This document shows positions 7,835 to 20,818 of a DNA stretch of 64,000 bases, in pieces. The translations under genes and the position numbers were made by a program. The notes beneath the pieces are model-generated. The model saw nothing but the letters and a program-made list of their open reading frames with translations. It did no database searches and had not been told where the DNA came from. Source of the stretch: Lysobacteraceae bacterium NML93-0793 (lineage in GTDB: Bacteria; Pseudomonadota; Gammaproteobacteria; Xanthomonadales; Xanthomonadaceae); contig NTJG01000004.1 of NCBI GenBank assembly GCA_002324875.1, forward strand, positions 186,001-250,000. Reading direction: 5' to 3'. Each line of letters begins with the position of its first letter. Position 1 is the first letter of the stretch.

Positions 7835-8839
7835 TCACGCGGCCGCCTTGCGGCAGGCGATCGCCGCCGCGCCCAGCAGCCCGGCGTGGGGGTGGGTGAC
7901 GGCGACGCTCGGCACCTGGCCCATCGTCGGCGAGAACCGGCCCTTGTGCTCGAAGCGCTGGCGGAAGCCCGAATGGCGGATCGAGTCCAGCATCTTCGGC
8001 ACCAGGCCGCCGGTGAGGAAGACGCCGTTCCATGCGCCGAGCGTGAGCACGAGGTCACCGGCGATCGCACCGAAGACCGCGCAGAACACGTCGACCGCAC
8101 GGCTGCAGCGCGGATCGCCGGCCGCCGCGCCCGCGGTGATGTCGGCCGGACGCATCGGGCCCGGATCGACGCCGGCGATCTCGCTGAGCGCGCGATGGAT
8201 GTTGACCAGGCCCGGACCGCAGATCAGGCGCTCGTTCGACACCCGTCCGAACTGCGACGAGAGATGTTCGAGGATGCGGATCTCCTCCGGCGTGCCCGGC
8301 GGAAAGCTCACGTGGCCGCCCTCGGTTTCCAGCGGATGATGGTGGCCGTCGCGGATCACAAGAGCCCCGACACCGAGGCCGGTGCCCGGGCCGATGACCG
8401 CATAGGTGCAGGGGCCGTCGGCATCCGTCGGCACCGCCCACGGCACGCCGCCGATCGGGGTGTAGTCGCCGGGCTGCAGCAGCGGAATCGCCATCGCCTG
8501 GGCCGCGAAATCGTTGACCAGCTCGACGTCGTCCAGACCGAGCTGCTGTCGGGTGCGCGGACGCGAGATCACCCACGGATGATTGGTGATGCGCGCCTCG
8601 TCGCCGTCGACGCGGCCGGCGACCGCGAACACCGCGCGGCGGATCACCGCGCCGTCGCCATGCCCGGTGGTGTCGAGATAGTGCTGGGCGGCCTCGGCCA
8701 GCGACGGGAAATCGGCGACCGCGAAGCCGTGCACCGTGTCGAGCCGCAGCGGCGTCGGGCTGCCGGTGTCGGCGAGCGCGAACCGGGCGTTCGTGCCGCC
8801 GATGTCGGCGAGCAGGGCCAGCGCCCCGGTCGTGCTCAC
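7835..8839 (-). CDS. glk: Glucokinase
   Basis: It phosphorylates glucose with ATP to feed Zwf. The 334-residue product begins at a GTG overlapping the zwf stop (GTGA). It carries the N-terminal phosphate-binding segment LLADIGGTNARFALA, the glucose-site pieces AGRVDGDEARITNHPW and LVNDFAAQA, the second phosphate loop VIGPGTGLGVG, and ETEGGHVSFPP, all typical of the bacterial Glk (ROK-unrelated) family. Tight coupling to zwf and pgl indicates an operon that makes and oxidises glucose-6-phosphate. Confidence 0.95.
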   Translation of the reverse strand: MSTTGALALLADIGGTNARFALADTGSPTPLRLDTVHGFAVADFPSLAEAAQHYLDTTGHGDGAVIRRAVFAVAGRVDGDEARITNHPWVISRPRTRQQLGLDDVELVNDFAAQAMAIPLLQPGDYTPIGGVPWAVPTDADGPCTYAVIGPGTGLGVGALVIRDGHHHPLETEGGHVSFPPGTPEEIRILEHLSSQFGRVSNERLICGPGLVNIHRALSEIAGVDPGPMRPADITAGAAAGDPRCSRAVDVFCAVFGAIAGDLVLTLGAWNGVFLTGGLVPKMLDSIRHSGFRQRFEHKGRFSPTMGQVPSVAVTHPHAGLLGAAAIACRKAAA

Positions 8840-10257
8840 GATTTGCGACCGTTGTGCGTGGTCAGCGTGCGCGGCAGGAAGGGCTGCGCTTCGACCGGCC
8901 CCCAGCTCCCGGCGGGATAATCGCGCACCGGCGTGCCGGCCTCGCGCCAGGCGGCGCTGATGCTGTCGATGAAGCGCCAGGCGGCCTCCACCTCGTCGTC
9001 GCGCACGAACAGCGTCTGGTCGCCCTTGAGCGCATCGATCATCAGGCGTTCGTAGGCGATGCGCCGCTTGGGCGGCAGCATCGCCAGGTCCAGCGACATC
9101 GGCTGCAGCTCGTTGGCGCTCCACTCCGACGCGGCCAGGCTGCCCATCAGACCCAGTTCGATGGTCTCCTCGGGCTGCAGACGTACGCGCAGCTGGTTGG
9201 CCCGCGCACGCTTGCGCTCGTCGGCGCCGAACAGCCAGTGGGTGACGGGCTTGAAGGTGACGACGACCTCGCTGGTGCGCGACGGCATGCGCTTGCCGGT
9301 CACCAGACGGAACGGCACGCCGGCCCAGCGCCAGTTGTCGATCCAGGCGCGTACGCCGACGAAGGTTTCCACATCGTCGCGTCCGCCGTGCTTGAAGCCC
9401 TGCACGGCCTGGCCGTCGACGACGCCGTCGCGGTAGCGGCCGCGGATGCTGTCGGCCGCGGCCGCAGCCGGTGTCATCGGGCGCAGGGCGCGCAGCACCT
9501 TGCGCTTCTCGTCGCGGATGCTGTCGGTGTCCATTGCCGCCGGCGGCTCCATCGCGATCAAGGCCAGCAACTGCAGCATGTGGTTCTGCACCATGTCGCG
9601 CAGCGCGCCGTAGTCGGCGTAATACCCCTCGCGGCCGTCCACGCCGGCGGTCTCGGCGACGATGATGTCGACCGATTCGATCCAGCGCCGCTCCCAGACC
9701 GCTTCGAACAGCGTGTTGCCCAGACGCAGGGCCAGCAGGTTCTGCACCGGCGCCTTGCCGAGGTAGTGGTCGATGCGGAAGATCTGCGATTCGTTCAGCG
9801 CCGCCTTCAGCGTCGCATCGATGTCCTGGGCGCTGGCCAGGTCGTGGCCGATCGGCTTCTCCAGCACCAGCCGCGACGGCGCTTCCAGCAGGCCCGCCGA
9901 CTTCAGGCCGCGGCATGCGGACGCGAACAGGTTCGGCGGTGTCGACAGGTAGCTGACCGCCGGGCGGTCGGCGAAGCGCGACAGCGCCGCGGCCATCGAG
10001 TCGGCGTCCGACAGGTCCACGGGTACGTAATGCGTGCGGCGCAGCAGCTCGTCGAGCAGCGCGGTGTCGTACTCGTCGCCCAGGCGCTCGCGCAGCCACG
10101 CCTGGAAGCTGGCGTCGTCGTGCTCGCTGCGTGCGATCGCAATGACCCGGAACGTTTCGGGGAGCAGCCGGTCGCGCAGCAGATGCAGCAGCGAAGGAAA
10201 GAGATAGCGTTGCGCCAGATCACCAGTGGCACCGAACAGCAGCAGGGAGTCGTGCAT
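8836..10257 (-). CDS. zwf: Glucose-6-phosphate 1-dehydrogenase
   Basis: It oxidises glucose-6-phosphate to the lactone with NAD(P)+. The 473-residue protein starts at MHDSLLLFGATGDLAQR, placing the dinucleotide-binding GATGDLA loop at residues 9-15, as expected. This favours the ATG at 10257 over an upstream in-frame start that would add an unrelated 35-residue leader. The active-site motif RIDHYLGK is at 161-168 and the substrate segment EKPIGHDL at 133-140. It is the first gene of the Entner-Doudoroff operon. Upstream lies a 274-bp divergent intergenic region with a LacI-like dyad. Confidence 0.96.
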   Translation of the reverse strand: MHDSLLLFGATGDLAQRYLFPSLLHLLRDRLLPETFRVIAIARSEHDDASFQAWLRERLGDEYDTALLDELLRRTHYVPVDLSDADSMAAALSRFADRPAVSYLSTPPNLFASACRGLKSAGLLEAPSRLVLEKPIGHDLASAQDIDATLKAALNESQIFRIDHYLGKAPVQNLLALRLGNTLFEAVWERRWIESVDIIVAETAGVDGREGYYADYGALRDMVQNHMLQLLALIAMEPPAAMDTDSIRDEKRKVLRALRPMTPAAAAADSIRGRYRDGVVDGQAVQGFKHGGRDDVETFVGVRAWIDNWRWAGVPFRLVTGKRMPSRTSEVVVTFKPVTHWLFGADERKRARANQLRVRLQPEETIELGLMGSLAASEWSANELQPMSLDLAMLPPKRRIAYERLMIDALKGDQTLFVRDDEVEAAWRFIDSISAAWREAGTPVRDYPAGSWGPVEAQPFLPRTLTTHNGRKS

Positions 10258-10434
10258 GGACGCCGGATTCGCTTCGGGTTCAGGATTGGGAATCACGGAG
10301 TGTGTCGTGCGATGGTCCTCGACCGCAATGCCCGATCGCACGCGAACGCCGACGAAGCGCATCGCGAGCGGCCTGCGCGGTGGTCACATACGTATGCATC
10401 GCGTTCCTCGTCGACGCCCGGATCCGGCTGCGCT

Positions 10435-10448
10435 TGAAAACGGTTACA
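10435..10448. promoter_or_regulatory. LacI-like imperfect operator dyad
   Basis: TGAAAACGGTTACA has 10 of 14 positions symmetric around a central CG, the layout of LacI-family operators. It lies between zwf (178 bases away) and the divergent ABC ATPase gene (84 bases away). No LacI regulator is in the window. The assignment is tentative. Confidence 0.35.
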
Positions 10449-10466
10449 TGGCAGAATAGCCGATCA

Positions 10467-10507
10467 CGTGTGCATGCGTCCGCTCGGCGGCGTGTGCATG
10501 CCCACAC
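10467..10507. repeat. Direct repeat of CGTGTGCATG upstream of ABC ATPase gene
   Basis: The decamer CGTGTGCATG occurs at 10467-10476 and 10491-10500, 24 bases apart. The second copy is part of an imperfect dyad, GTGTGCATGCCCACAC. Both lie just upstream of the ABC ATPase gene and could be regulator sites. No function can be read from sequence. Confidence 0.4.
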
Positions 10508-10531
10508 GCCACGCGTCAGTCGGGAGAAGGC

Positions 10532-11629
10532 ATGGCCAAGGTGCGGTTCGATGCGGTGCGCAAGGTGTATCCGAACGGCTACGTCGGTGTGGCCGGCGCC
10601 ACGTTCGAGGTCGCCGACGGCGAGCTGCTGGTGCTCGTCGGACCTTCCGGCTGCGGCAAGTCCACACTGCTGCGCATGGTGGCCGGACTCGAGGCGATCA
10701 GCGACGGCACGCTGACCATCGGCGAGCGCGTGGTCAACGATGTGGCGCCGAAGGATCGCGACATCGCGATGGTGTTCCAGAGCTACGCCCTGTATCCGCA
10801 CATGAGCGTGGCCGAGAACCTCGCGTTCGGGTTGAAGCTGCGCGGACAGTCGAAGGCCGCGATCGCCGCGCGCGTGGACGAGGCCGCGAGGATGCTCGAA
10901 CTGGACAGGGTGCTCGACCGCAAGCCGGGGCAGCTCTCCGGCGGCCAGCGCCAGCGCGTCGCCCTGGGACGTGCGCTGGTGCGTCAGCCGCAGGTCTTCC
11001 TGCTCGACGAGCCGCTGTCGAACCTCGATGCCAAGCTGCGCGCCGGCATGCGCGTGGAGATCGCGCGGCTGCATCGTCAGCTCGGCACGACGATGATCTA
11101 CGTCACCCACGACCAGATCGAGGCGATGACGCTGGGGCAGCGCATCGTGGTGCTCAAGGACGGACACATCCAGCAGATCGATACGCCGATGGCGCTGTAC
11201 GAGCGCCCGGCGAACCTGTTCGTCGCCACCTTCCTCGGCAGCCCGGCGATGAACGTCCTGCGCGGTACGCTGGCGCAGGCGGCGGACGGCTGGCATCTCG
11301 ATGCCGGCGGCGGCATCACGCTCGCGCTCGGCGATGCCGGCTTTCCGGCCGACTGGAACGGCCGCACGGTCGATCTGGGCATCCGCCCCGAACATCTGCT
11401 GCCGGCAGACGGGGCCGGTGCCGCCCTGTCGCCGGTGGTCGAAGTGGTGGAGCCGGTCGGCAGCGAGGTCTTCGTCAACCTGCGCCTCGGACCGAGCGCG
11501 CTGATCGCGCGCCTGCCGCCGGATCGCGTGCCGGTGCCGGGCGAGGCCCTGCCGCTGGCGATCGCGGCGGGGCGCGCGCATGCATTCGACATCGAAACCG
11601 GCGAGCGGCTGATCGCGCCGGCCGGTTGA
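10532..11629 (+). CDS. ugpC: MalK/UgpC-type sugar ABC transporter ATP-binding protein
   Basis: This 365-residue ATPase has Walker A GPSGCGKS (37-44), Q-loop VFQSYALYPH, signature LSGGQ (135-139), Walker B with D159-E160, and switch histidine in YVTHDQIEAMTLG. It is followed by a C-terminal TOBE/regulatory region (GIRPEHL). This architecture is that of the CUT1-family sugar-import ATPases (MalK, UgpC, MsmK). The ATG follows a GGGAGAAGG ribosome site. No permease or binding-protein gene is adjacent, so it may energise transporters encoded elsewhere, as single shared ATPases do in some bacteria. The symbol is the common one for the family; the sugar is unknown. Confidence 0.88.
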   Translation: MAKVRFDAVRKVYPNGYVGVAGATFEVADGELLVLVGPSGCGKSTLLRMVAGLEAISDGTLTIGERVVNDVAPKDRDIAMVFQSYALYPHMSVAENLAFGLKLRGQSKAAIAARVDEAARMLELDRVLDRKPGQLSGGQRQRVALGRALVRQPQVFLLDEPLSNLDAKLRAGMRVEIARLHRQLGTTMIYVTHDQIEAMTLGQRIVVLKDGHIQQIDTPMALYERPANLFVATFLGSPAMNVLRGTLAQAADGWHLDAGGGITLALGDAGFPADWNGRTVDLGIRPEHLLPADGAGAALSPVVEVVEPVGSEVFVNLRLGPSALIARLPPDRVPVPGEALPLAIAAGRAHAFDIETGERLIAPAG

Positions 11630-11968
11630 GGCTGCTGCAGGCGCGGGCCTGCGCCCGGTACCGCCCGCGCGGCATGCGCTCCGGCCAGCGCCGCGGTCGC
11701 GGGGCGACGGTGGGGCCGTTTCGCTCCACCGATGCCGCCAGACGTCACGAGGCCCGGTCGCCGTGCGGAGCGGGGCGGTGGAATAGGGGGCGTGCGCAGC
11801 AGGGCGGTCCTGCTGCTCCCGTGCCTCGCTATACTGGTCGCTTGCGCGCGCAGGCGGCCCCGCGTCGTTTTGGAATCAATCCCTTGCGATGACGAGTTCG
11901 TGTAGTGCGTGACATGACGTTCGTCTTCCACCGCGCCGTACAGGCGCCAAGAGGCCACCAAAGCCCGC
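11630..11968. other. Intergenic region before smc with candidate -10 at 11830
   Basis: No convincing gene is present in these 339 bases. A TATACT hexamer at 11830-11835 is the best promoter candidate for smc-zipA, with no clear -35. It implies a leader of about 130 bases. The first half is extremely GC-rich and contains only short hairpins. Confidence 0.4.
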
Positions 11969-14900
11969 ATGCGCCTGTCCACGATCAAGCTCGCCGGTTT
12001 CAAATCGTTCGTCGATCCGACCACCCTGCACCTGCCGACCAACATGACCGGCGTGGTGGGGCCCAACGGCTGTGGCAAGTCGAACATCATCGACGCGGTG
12101 CGCTGGGTGATGGGCGAATCCTCGGCCAGCCGGCTGCGCGGTGATTCGCTGACCGACGTGATCTTCGCCGGCTCCACCGCGCGCAAGCCGGTGTCGCAGG
12201 CGATGGTGGAGCTGATCTTCGACAACAGCGACCACACCATCCAGGGCGAATACGCCGCGTTCAACGAGATTTCGGTCAAACGCACCGTCAGCCGCGACGG
12301 CCAGAGCGGTTACTACCTCAACGGCACCAAGTGCCGCCGCCGCGACATCACCGACCTGTTCCTCGGCACGGGCCTGGGCCCGCGCAGCTACTCGATCATC
12401 GAGCAGGGCATGATCTCGCAGGTCATCGACGCCAAGCCCGAGGAACTGCGGGTCTACCTCGAGGAAGCGGCCGGCATCTCCAAGTACAAGGAGCGCCGCA
12501 AGGAGACCGAGACCCGCATCCGCCACACGCGCGAGAACCTCGACCGCCTGAGCGACCTGCGCGAGGAAGTGGGCAAGCAGCTGCAGCATCTGGCCCGGCA
12601 GGCCAAGCAGGCCGAGCAGTACACCGCGATCCAGGCCGAACGGCGCATCCGCGATGCCGAATGGAAGGCGCTGGAGTGGCGCACCCTGGATTCACGGCTG
12701 CGCGCGCTGCGCGAGGGGCTGGCCCAGGAAGAAACGCGGCTCGAGCAGTTGATCGCCGAACAGCGCGAGGCCGAGCGCGAGCTCGAGACCGGTCGCGAGC
12801 GGCGTCACGAGGCCAGCGAGGCCCTCAACCGCGCGCAGGCCGAGAGTTACGAGGTCAGCGGTCTGCTGGCGCGTCTGGAACAGCAGATCCAGCACCAGCG
12901 CGAACTCTCCGCCCGCCTGCTCAAGGCCCGGGACGAGGCGCAGGCGCAGCTGGCCGAGATCGGGCAGCACATCGACCAGGACCAGCTGCGGCTGGACACG
13001 TTGCACGAGAGCATCGCCGACGCCGAACCGCGTCTGGCGCAGTTGCAGGACGAGGACGCGGTGCGCCAGGACGCACTGCGCGACGCGGAAACGGCGCTCG
13101 GCGACTGGCAGTCGCGCTGGGAGGCCCACAATCGCGAACAGGGCGAAGCGGCCCGCGCCGGCGATGTCGAGCGCACCCGGGTGGACTACCTCGACCGCCA
13201 AGCGCTGGAAGCCGATCGTCGCCGCCAGCAGTTGCAGGCCGAGCGTGCCGGATTCGACCTCGACGCGCTGGGCGAGGCGTTCACCGACCTGCAGATCCGT
13301 CACGACGAGCAGAAGGCCGCGCTGGACACGCTCGGGGAGGAACTCGAAGCGCGCAAGGCGGCGGCCGTCGAACTGCAGGATGCGCAGCGCGGTGCGCAGG
13401 AGGACCTCTCCGGCGTACGCAAGCGCGCGCAGGAGGCCCGCGGCCGTCTGGCATCGCTGGAGACACTGCAGCACGCCGCGCTCGGCCAGGAGCAGGGCGC
13501 CGCGGTCGAGTGGCTGCGCCAGCGCGGACTCGAGTCCGCCACGCGTGTCGGCGAATCGCTGCGGGTCGAATCGGGCTGGGAGTTCGCCGTCGAAAGTGCG
13601 CTCGGACAGCTGATCGAAGGCGTCCTGGTCGAAGGCAGCGGCGTGCCGGCCGACCTGGTCGACGCGCTGGGCGAGCTGGGTGAAAGCCGGCTTGCGCTGG
13701 TCTCGGCCGAGACCGGCGAGGCGGCGTTCGCACCGACCTCGCTGGCGACGAAGGTGCAGGGCCCGCTGGCGATCCGCCGTCTGCTCGCCCGCCTGCACGT
13801 GGCCGAGACGCTGGCCGAGGCGCGCGCGCTGCAGGCCGGACTCGGCGAAGGCGATTCGGTGATCACCCGGAGCGGCGAGCGCCTTGGCGACGGCTGGGTG
13901 CGCGTCTCGCGCTCGGGCGCGGCCAAACAAGGCGCACTGCTGCGCGAGCGCGAGATCCAGGCGCTGCGCGGGGAGATCGCCACGCTGCAGAACCAGGAGC
14001 AGGCGCTCGAGACGCGCATCGCGCAAGGACGCGAACAGTTGCTCGCGGTCGAGCAGCAACGCGAGGACGCGCAGCGGGCGCTGTACGTCGCCCATCGCGC
14101 CGTATCCGAACTCGCCGGGCAGGTGCAGAGCCAGCAGGGCCGCGTCGAAGCGGCGCGCACCCGACTGGAGCGTATCGACGCCGACCTCGCGCAATTGCAC
14201 GAGACCCTCGACGACGCCGCGCAGCAGACCTCCGAAGCCCGCGTGCGTCTGGAAGATGCGGTCGAACGCATGGCCGAACTCGAAGCGGCGCGCGCCGCGC
14301 TCGAAGCCGAGCGCCGCACCCTGGTCGAGGCCCGCGAGCAGGCCCGCGCCGCGGCGCGTGAATCGCGCGATACCGCGCACGCGCTGGCGCTCACGCTCGA
14401 ATCGCAGCGTGCCCAGATCACGTCGTTGACCCAGGCCCTGGCACGCATGGGCGGCCAGCGCGGCCAGATCGACAGCCGCCTGGGCGAACTGTCGGCGCAG
14501 CTGGCCAGCGGTGATTCTCCGGTCGATGCGCTCGAGCAGCAGCGCCAGGTGGCACTCGAGGAACGTGTGCGCACCGAGCGCGCGCTGGCCCAGGCGCGCT
14601 CCGCGCTGGAAGGCGTCGACAACGAGCTGCGCACCTTCGAGCAGGTGCGTCAGCAGCGTGACGCCCAGGCCCTCACCCAGCGCGAGGCGATCGGCCAGCG
14701 GCGCTTGGACCAGCAGGCCCTGGTGATCGCGGCCGATCAGCTGGCCGCACAGGTGGTCGAAGCCGGCTTCGTCGTCGAGGACGTGTTGAACGGGCTCGAC
14801 GAGACCGCGAACGCCAAGGACTGGGAGAAGACCGTCACCGATTTCGACGCGCGCCTGCGTCGCCTGGAGCCGGTGAACCTCGCCGCGATCGCCGAGCATG

Positions 14901-15481
14901 CCGAGGCCGCGCAGCGCAAGGAATATCTGGACGCGCAGGACGCCGATCTGACGTCGGCGCTCGACACGCTCGAGGAGGCGATCCGCAAGATCGACCGCGA
15001 GACCCGCGGGCGCTTCAAGGACACCTTCGACAAGGTCAATGCCGGTGTCCAGGCCCTGTACCCGCGCCTGTTCGGTGGCGGCCACGCCTACCTCGAACTC
15101 ACTGGCGACGATCTGCTCGACACCGGCGTGGCGATCATGGCGCGGCCGCCGGGCAAGCGCGTGTCCAACATCTCGCTGCTGTCCGGCGGCGAGAAGGCGA
15201 TGACCGCGGTCGCGCTGGTGTTCTCGATCTTCCAGTTGAATCCGGCGCCCTTCTGTCTGCTCGACGAGGTGGACGCGCCGCTCGACGAGGCTAACGTCGG
15301 CCGCTTTACGGCGATGGTCAAGGAAATGAGCGAGCAGGTGCAGTTCCTGTTCGTCAGCCACAACAAGGCGACGATGGAAGCCGCATCCCAGCTCAGCGGC
15401 GTTACCATGCGCGAGCCGGGCGTGAGCCGCTTGGTGTCCGTCGATCTCGCCGAAGCCACGCGTCTGGCCGGCGCTGCCTGA
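11969..15481 (+). CDS. smc: Chromosome partition protein Smc
   Basis: This 1170-residue SMC ATPase condenses and helps segregate the chromosome as a dimer with ScpA/ScpB. The N-terminal head carries Walker A GPNGCGKSN (from residue 31). Two very long Glu/Arg/Ala/Gln-rich coiled coils (roughly 170-500 and 670-1010) flank a hinge around 510-650. The C-terminal head has the ABC signature LSGGEK (1071-1076) and Walker B FCLLDEVDAPLDEANV. The length is normal. ZipA follows after 26 bases, a common arrangement in xanthomonads. Confidence 0.97.
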   Translation: MRLSTIKLAGFKSFVDPTTLHLPTNMTGVVGPNGCGKSNIIDAVRWVMGESSASRLRGDSLTDVIFAGSTARKPVSQAMVELIFDNSDHTIQGEYAAFNEISVKRTVSRDGQSGYYLNGTKCRRRDITDLFLGTGLGPRSYSIIEQGMISQVIDAKPEELRVYLEEAAGISKYKERRKETETRIRHTRENLDRLSDLREEVGKQLQHLARQAKQAEQYTAIQAERRIRDAEWKALEWRTLDSRLRALREGLAQEETRLEQLIAEQREAERELETGRERRHEASEALNRAQAESYEVSGLLARLEQQIQHQRELSARLLKARDEAQAQLAEIGQHIDQDQLRLDTLHESIADAEPRLAQLQDEDAVRQDALRDAETALGDWQSRWEAHNREQGEAARAGDVERTRVDYLDRQALEADRRRQQLQAERAGFDLDALGEAFTDLQIRHDEQKAALDTLGEELEARKAAAVELQDAQRGAQEDLSGVRKRAQEARGRLASLETLQHAALGQEQGAAVEWLRQRGLESATRVGESLRVESGWEFAVESALGQLIEGVLVEGSGVPADLVDALGELGESRLALVSAETGEAAFAPTSLATKVQGPLAIRRLLARLHVAETLAEARALQAGLGEGDSVITRSGERLGDGWVRVSRSGAAKQGALLREREIQALRGEIATLQNQEQALETRIAQGREQLLAVEQQREDAQRALYVAHRAVSELAGQVQSQQGRVEAARTRLERIDADLAQLHETLDDAAQQTSEARVRLEDAVERMAELEAARAALEAERRTLVEAREQARAAARESRDTAHALALTLESQRAQITSLTQALARMGGQRGQIDSRLGELSAQLASGDSPVDALEQQRQVALEERVRTERALAQARSALEGVDNELRTFEQVRQQRDAQALTQREAIGQRRLDQQALVIAADQLAAQVVEAGFVVEDVLNGLDETANAKDWEKTVTDFDARLRRLEPVNLAAIAEHAEAAQRKEYLDAQDADLTSALDTLEEAIRKIDRETRGRFKDTFDKVNAGVQALYPRLFGGGHAYLELTGDDLLDTGVAIMARPPGKRVSNISLLSGGEKAMTAVALVFSIFQLNPAPFCLLDEVDAPLDEANVGRFTAMVKEMSEQVQFLFVSHNKATMEAASQLSGVTMREPGVSRLVSVDLAEATRLAGAA

Positions 15482-15507
15482 TTCCGCCCCAGAGGAGAAC
15501 ACCGCGA

Positions 15508-16254
15508 ATGTCTGACGAGTCGATGCTACGGATCGCGATTGCGGTGGCCGGCGCACTGCTGCTGGCGGCGATCCTGTACTTCGGAACGCGGCCGCGCAGC
15601 GGACAGGGCCGGCGTGTCGTGCACGACGACGATGCCCGGGTCGAACCGACGCTCGGCGCGCAGCTCGAGCGGGATCTCGGCGAGGCCGGCGTGGCGCGCG
15701 AAGCCGGTGACGCGCCGGAAATGCAGGCCGAGATGGACCTGCTCGATCGCACCGTCGGCACCGTGTCGCCCAACAGCGAGCTGGGCAAGCGCAGCACGGA
15801 TGACTTCGACAAGATCGTCACCCTCTACATCGCCGCGCGCGCCGGCAACGTGCTGCGCGGGCCGGACATCGTGGTCGCCGCGGAAAAGACCGGCCTGACC
15901 TATGGCCACATGAACGTGTTCCACCGTCTCGTCGACAACCATCCCGAGCGCGGTCCGATCTTCAGCGTCGCCAACATCCGCAGCCCCGGCAGCTTCGAGA
16001 TGGCCGAAATCCAGACCCTGGAAACCCCGGCGATCGCATTCTTCCTGACCCTGCCGGCGCCGGTGCGCGCCCTCGATGCCTGGGACGCGATGCTGCCCAC
16101 CGCCGAACGCATAGCCGAACTGCTCGACGGTGTGTTGCTCGACGAGCAGCGCAACGCGCTCGGCCGTCAGCGCATCGCCGGCCTGCGTGACGAACTCCGC
16201 AGCTGGGACCGCGAGCACGAAGTGCCGCCGGTGACGCGCAGCCCGCGCTGGTGA
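15508..16254 (+). CDS. zipA: Cell division protein ZipA
   Basis: The 248-residue protein has an N-terminal membrane anchor (residues 7-25, IAIAVAGALLLAAILYF), an outside-in topology with a basic stretch after it, and a linker. The C-terminal FtsZ-binding ZipA fold (about 105-240) includes DDFDKIVTLYIAAR, GPDIVVAAEKTGLTYG, FSVANIRSPGSFE and AIAFFLTLP. In the divisome it tethers FtsZ to the inner membrane. The linker is short compared with enterobacterial ZipA. The start is preceded by GAGGAGAA. Confidence 0.93.
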   Translation: MSDESMLRIAIAVAGALLLAAILYFGTRPRSGQGRRVVHDDDARVEPTLGAQLERDLGEAGVAREAGDAPEMQAEMDLLDRTVGTVSPNSELGKRSTDDFDKIVTLYIAARAGNVLRGPDIVVAAEKTGLTYGHMNVFHRLVDNHPERGPIFSVANIRSPGSFEMAEIQTLETPAIAFFLTLPAPVRALDAWDAMLPTAERIAELLDGVLLDEQRNALGRQRIAGLRDELRSWDREHEVPPVTRSPRW

Positions 16255-16264
16255 GCCCGGCACG

Positions 16265-20206
<3,942 letters not shown>

Positions 20207-20237
20207 GGCCGTCCCGGCAGGTCCGTCTTTGTCCGTC

Positions 20238-20257
20238 ATTCCCGCGAAGGCGGGAAT
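20238..20257. repeat. REP-like palindrome
   Basis: ATTCCCGCgaagGCGGGAAT is an 8-bp perfect stem with a GAAG loop, preceded by GTC and followed by CCAG. A close relative lies at 39813-39832. Such short palindromes occur dispersed in many proteobacterial genomes. Confidence 0.75.
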
Positions 20258-20482
20258 CCAGGGTCTGCTGGCTTGAAAGTCCTAGGGCGGTGATGGCCTG
20301 CTGCAAGGTGGGCGAAACGCGTGCCCGAAGCCGCTGGCGTAATGGAATTTTTTCCTGGGGCTCAGGTGGAGCGGCAGGTCTTGGACACAGGTCGGCATGA
20401 TCTTGGCTCTGTCGCTTCTGCTTTTTCTGTTCTTGGTTTCGCTTTCGCTTTCGCGTTTGCTTTGGACTCGGCTCTGCTTTTC

Positions 20483-20643
20483 GCCTTTGATCTTTCGAGC
20501 CGTAAAGCGAGCTGAGCATCGCAGGGCGGCGGGGCCGGAGAGCAGCCCATGTCTGAGCGAAGCGAGTTTGGGCTGCGTGCCCCGTCGACCGAGAAGCGCA
20601 GGGGCCCGCCGCGGCTTCATGCGGCGGATCGCGTCCGGCGAAG
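20483..20643. repeat. Left arm of large inverted repeat
   Basis: This 161-base arm is an imperfect reverse complement of 20819-20979. Shared blocks include CGAGCCGTARAGCGAGCYGA, ATGTCTGAGCGAAGCGAG and TTTGGG, AGCGCAGGGG, GCGGCTTCAT and GTCCGGCGA. Both arms read the same way towards the centre and have low-complexity repeats on their outer sides. Confidence 0.85.
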
Positions 20644-20782
20644 GGACTTTTTGGTTTTTTTTTGGTCCTTCAAAAAGGAACTCGCACGCGCAGCGGGCGA
20701 AAGCTCCGGACTTGCTTCGTTTCCTTGTCTTGCATGGCCACGCCTAACCGCGAAAAACAGAGCTTCCGCGCTGTTCGCGCGG

Positions 20783-20808
20783 CTTACTTTTGTCTTGTCA
20801 AAAGTAAG
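20783..20808. repeat. Perfect hairpin inside the inverted-repeat element
   Basis: CTTACTTTT and AAAAGTAAG form a 9-bp perfect stem around an 8-base loop just inside the right arm. It lacks a terminator-like GC stem. Confidence 0.6.
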
Positions 20809-20818
20809 CAAAACCGCC

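Noticed and set aside
4362-8339. A 1325-codon plus-strand open frame across the Entner-Doudoroff operon
   Set aside because: It is the antisense shadow of eda, edd and pgl; stop codons are rare on the opposite strand in GC-rich genes. The translation is Arg/Ala/His-rich with no domain, and the minus-strand genes have full catalytic motifs.
12692-15556. 954-codon minus-strand frame opposite smc
   Set aside because: Shadow ORF opposite a complete, motif-bearing Smc.
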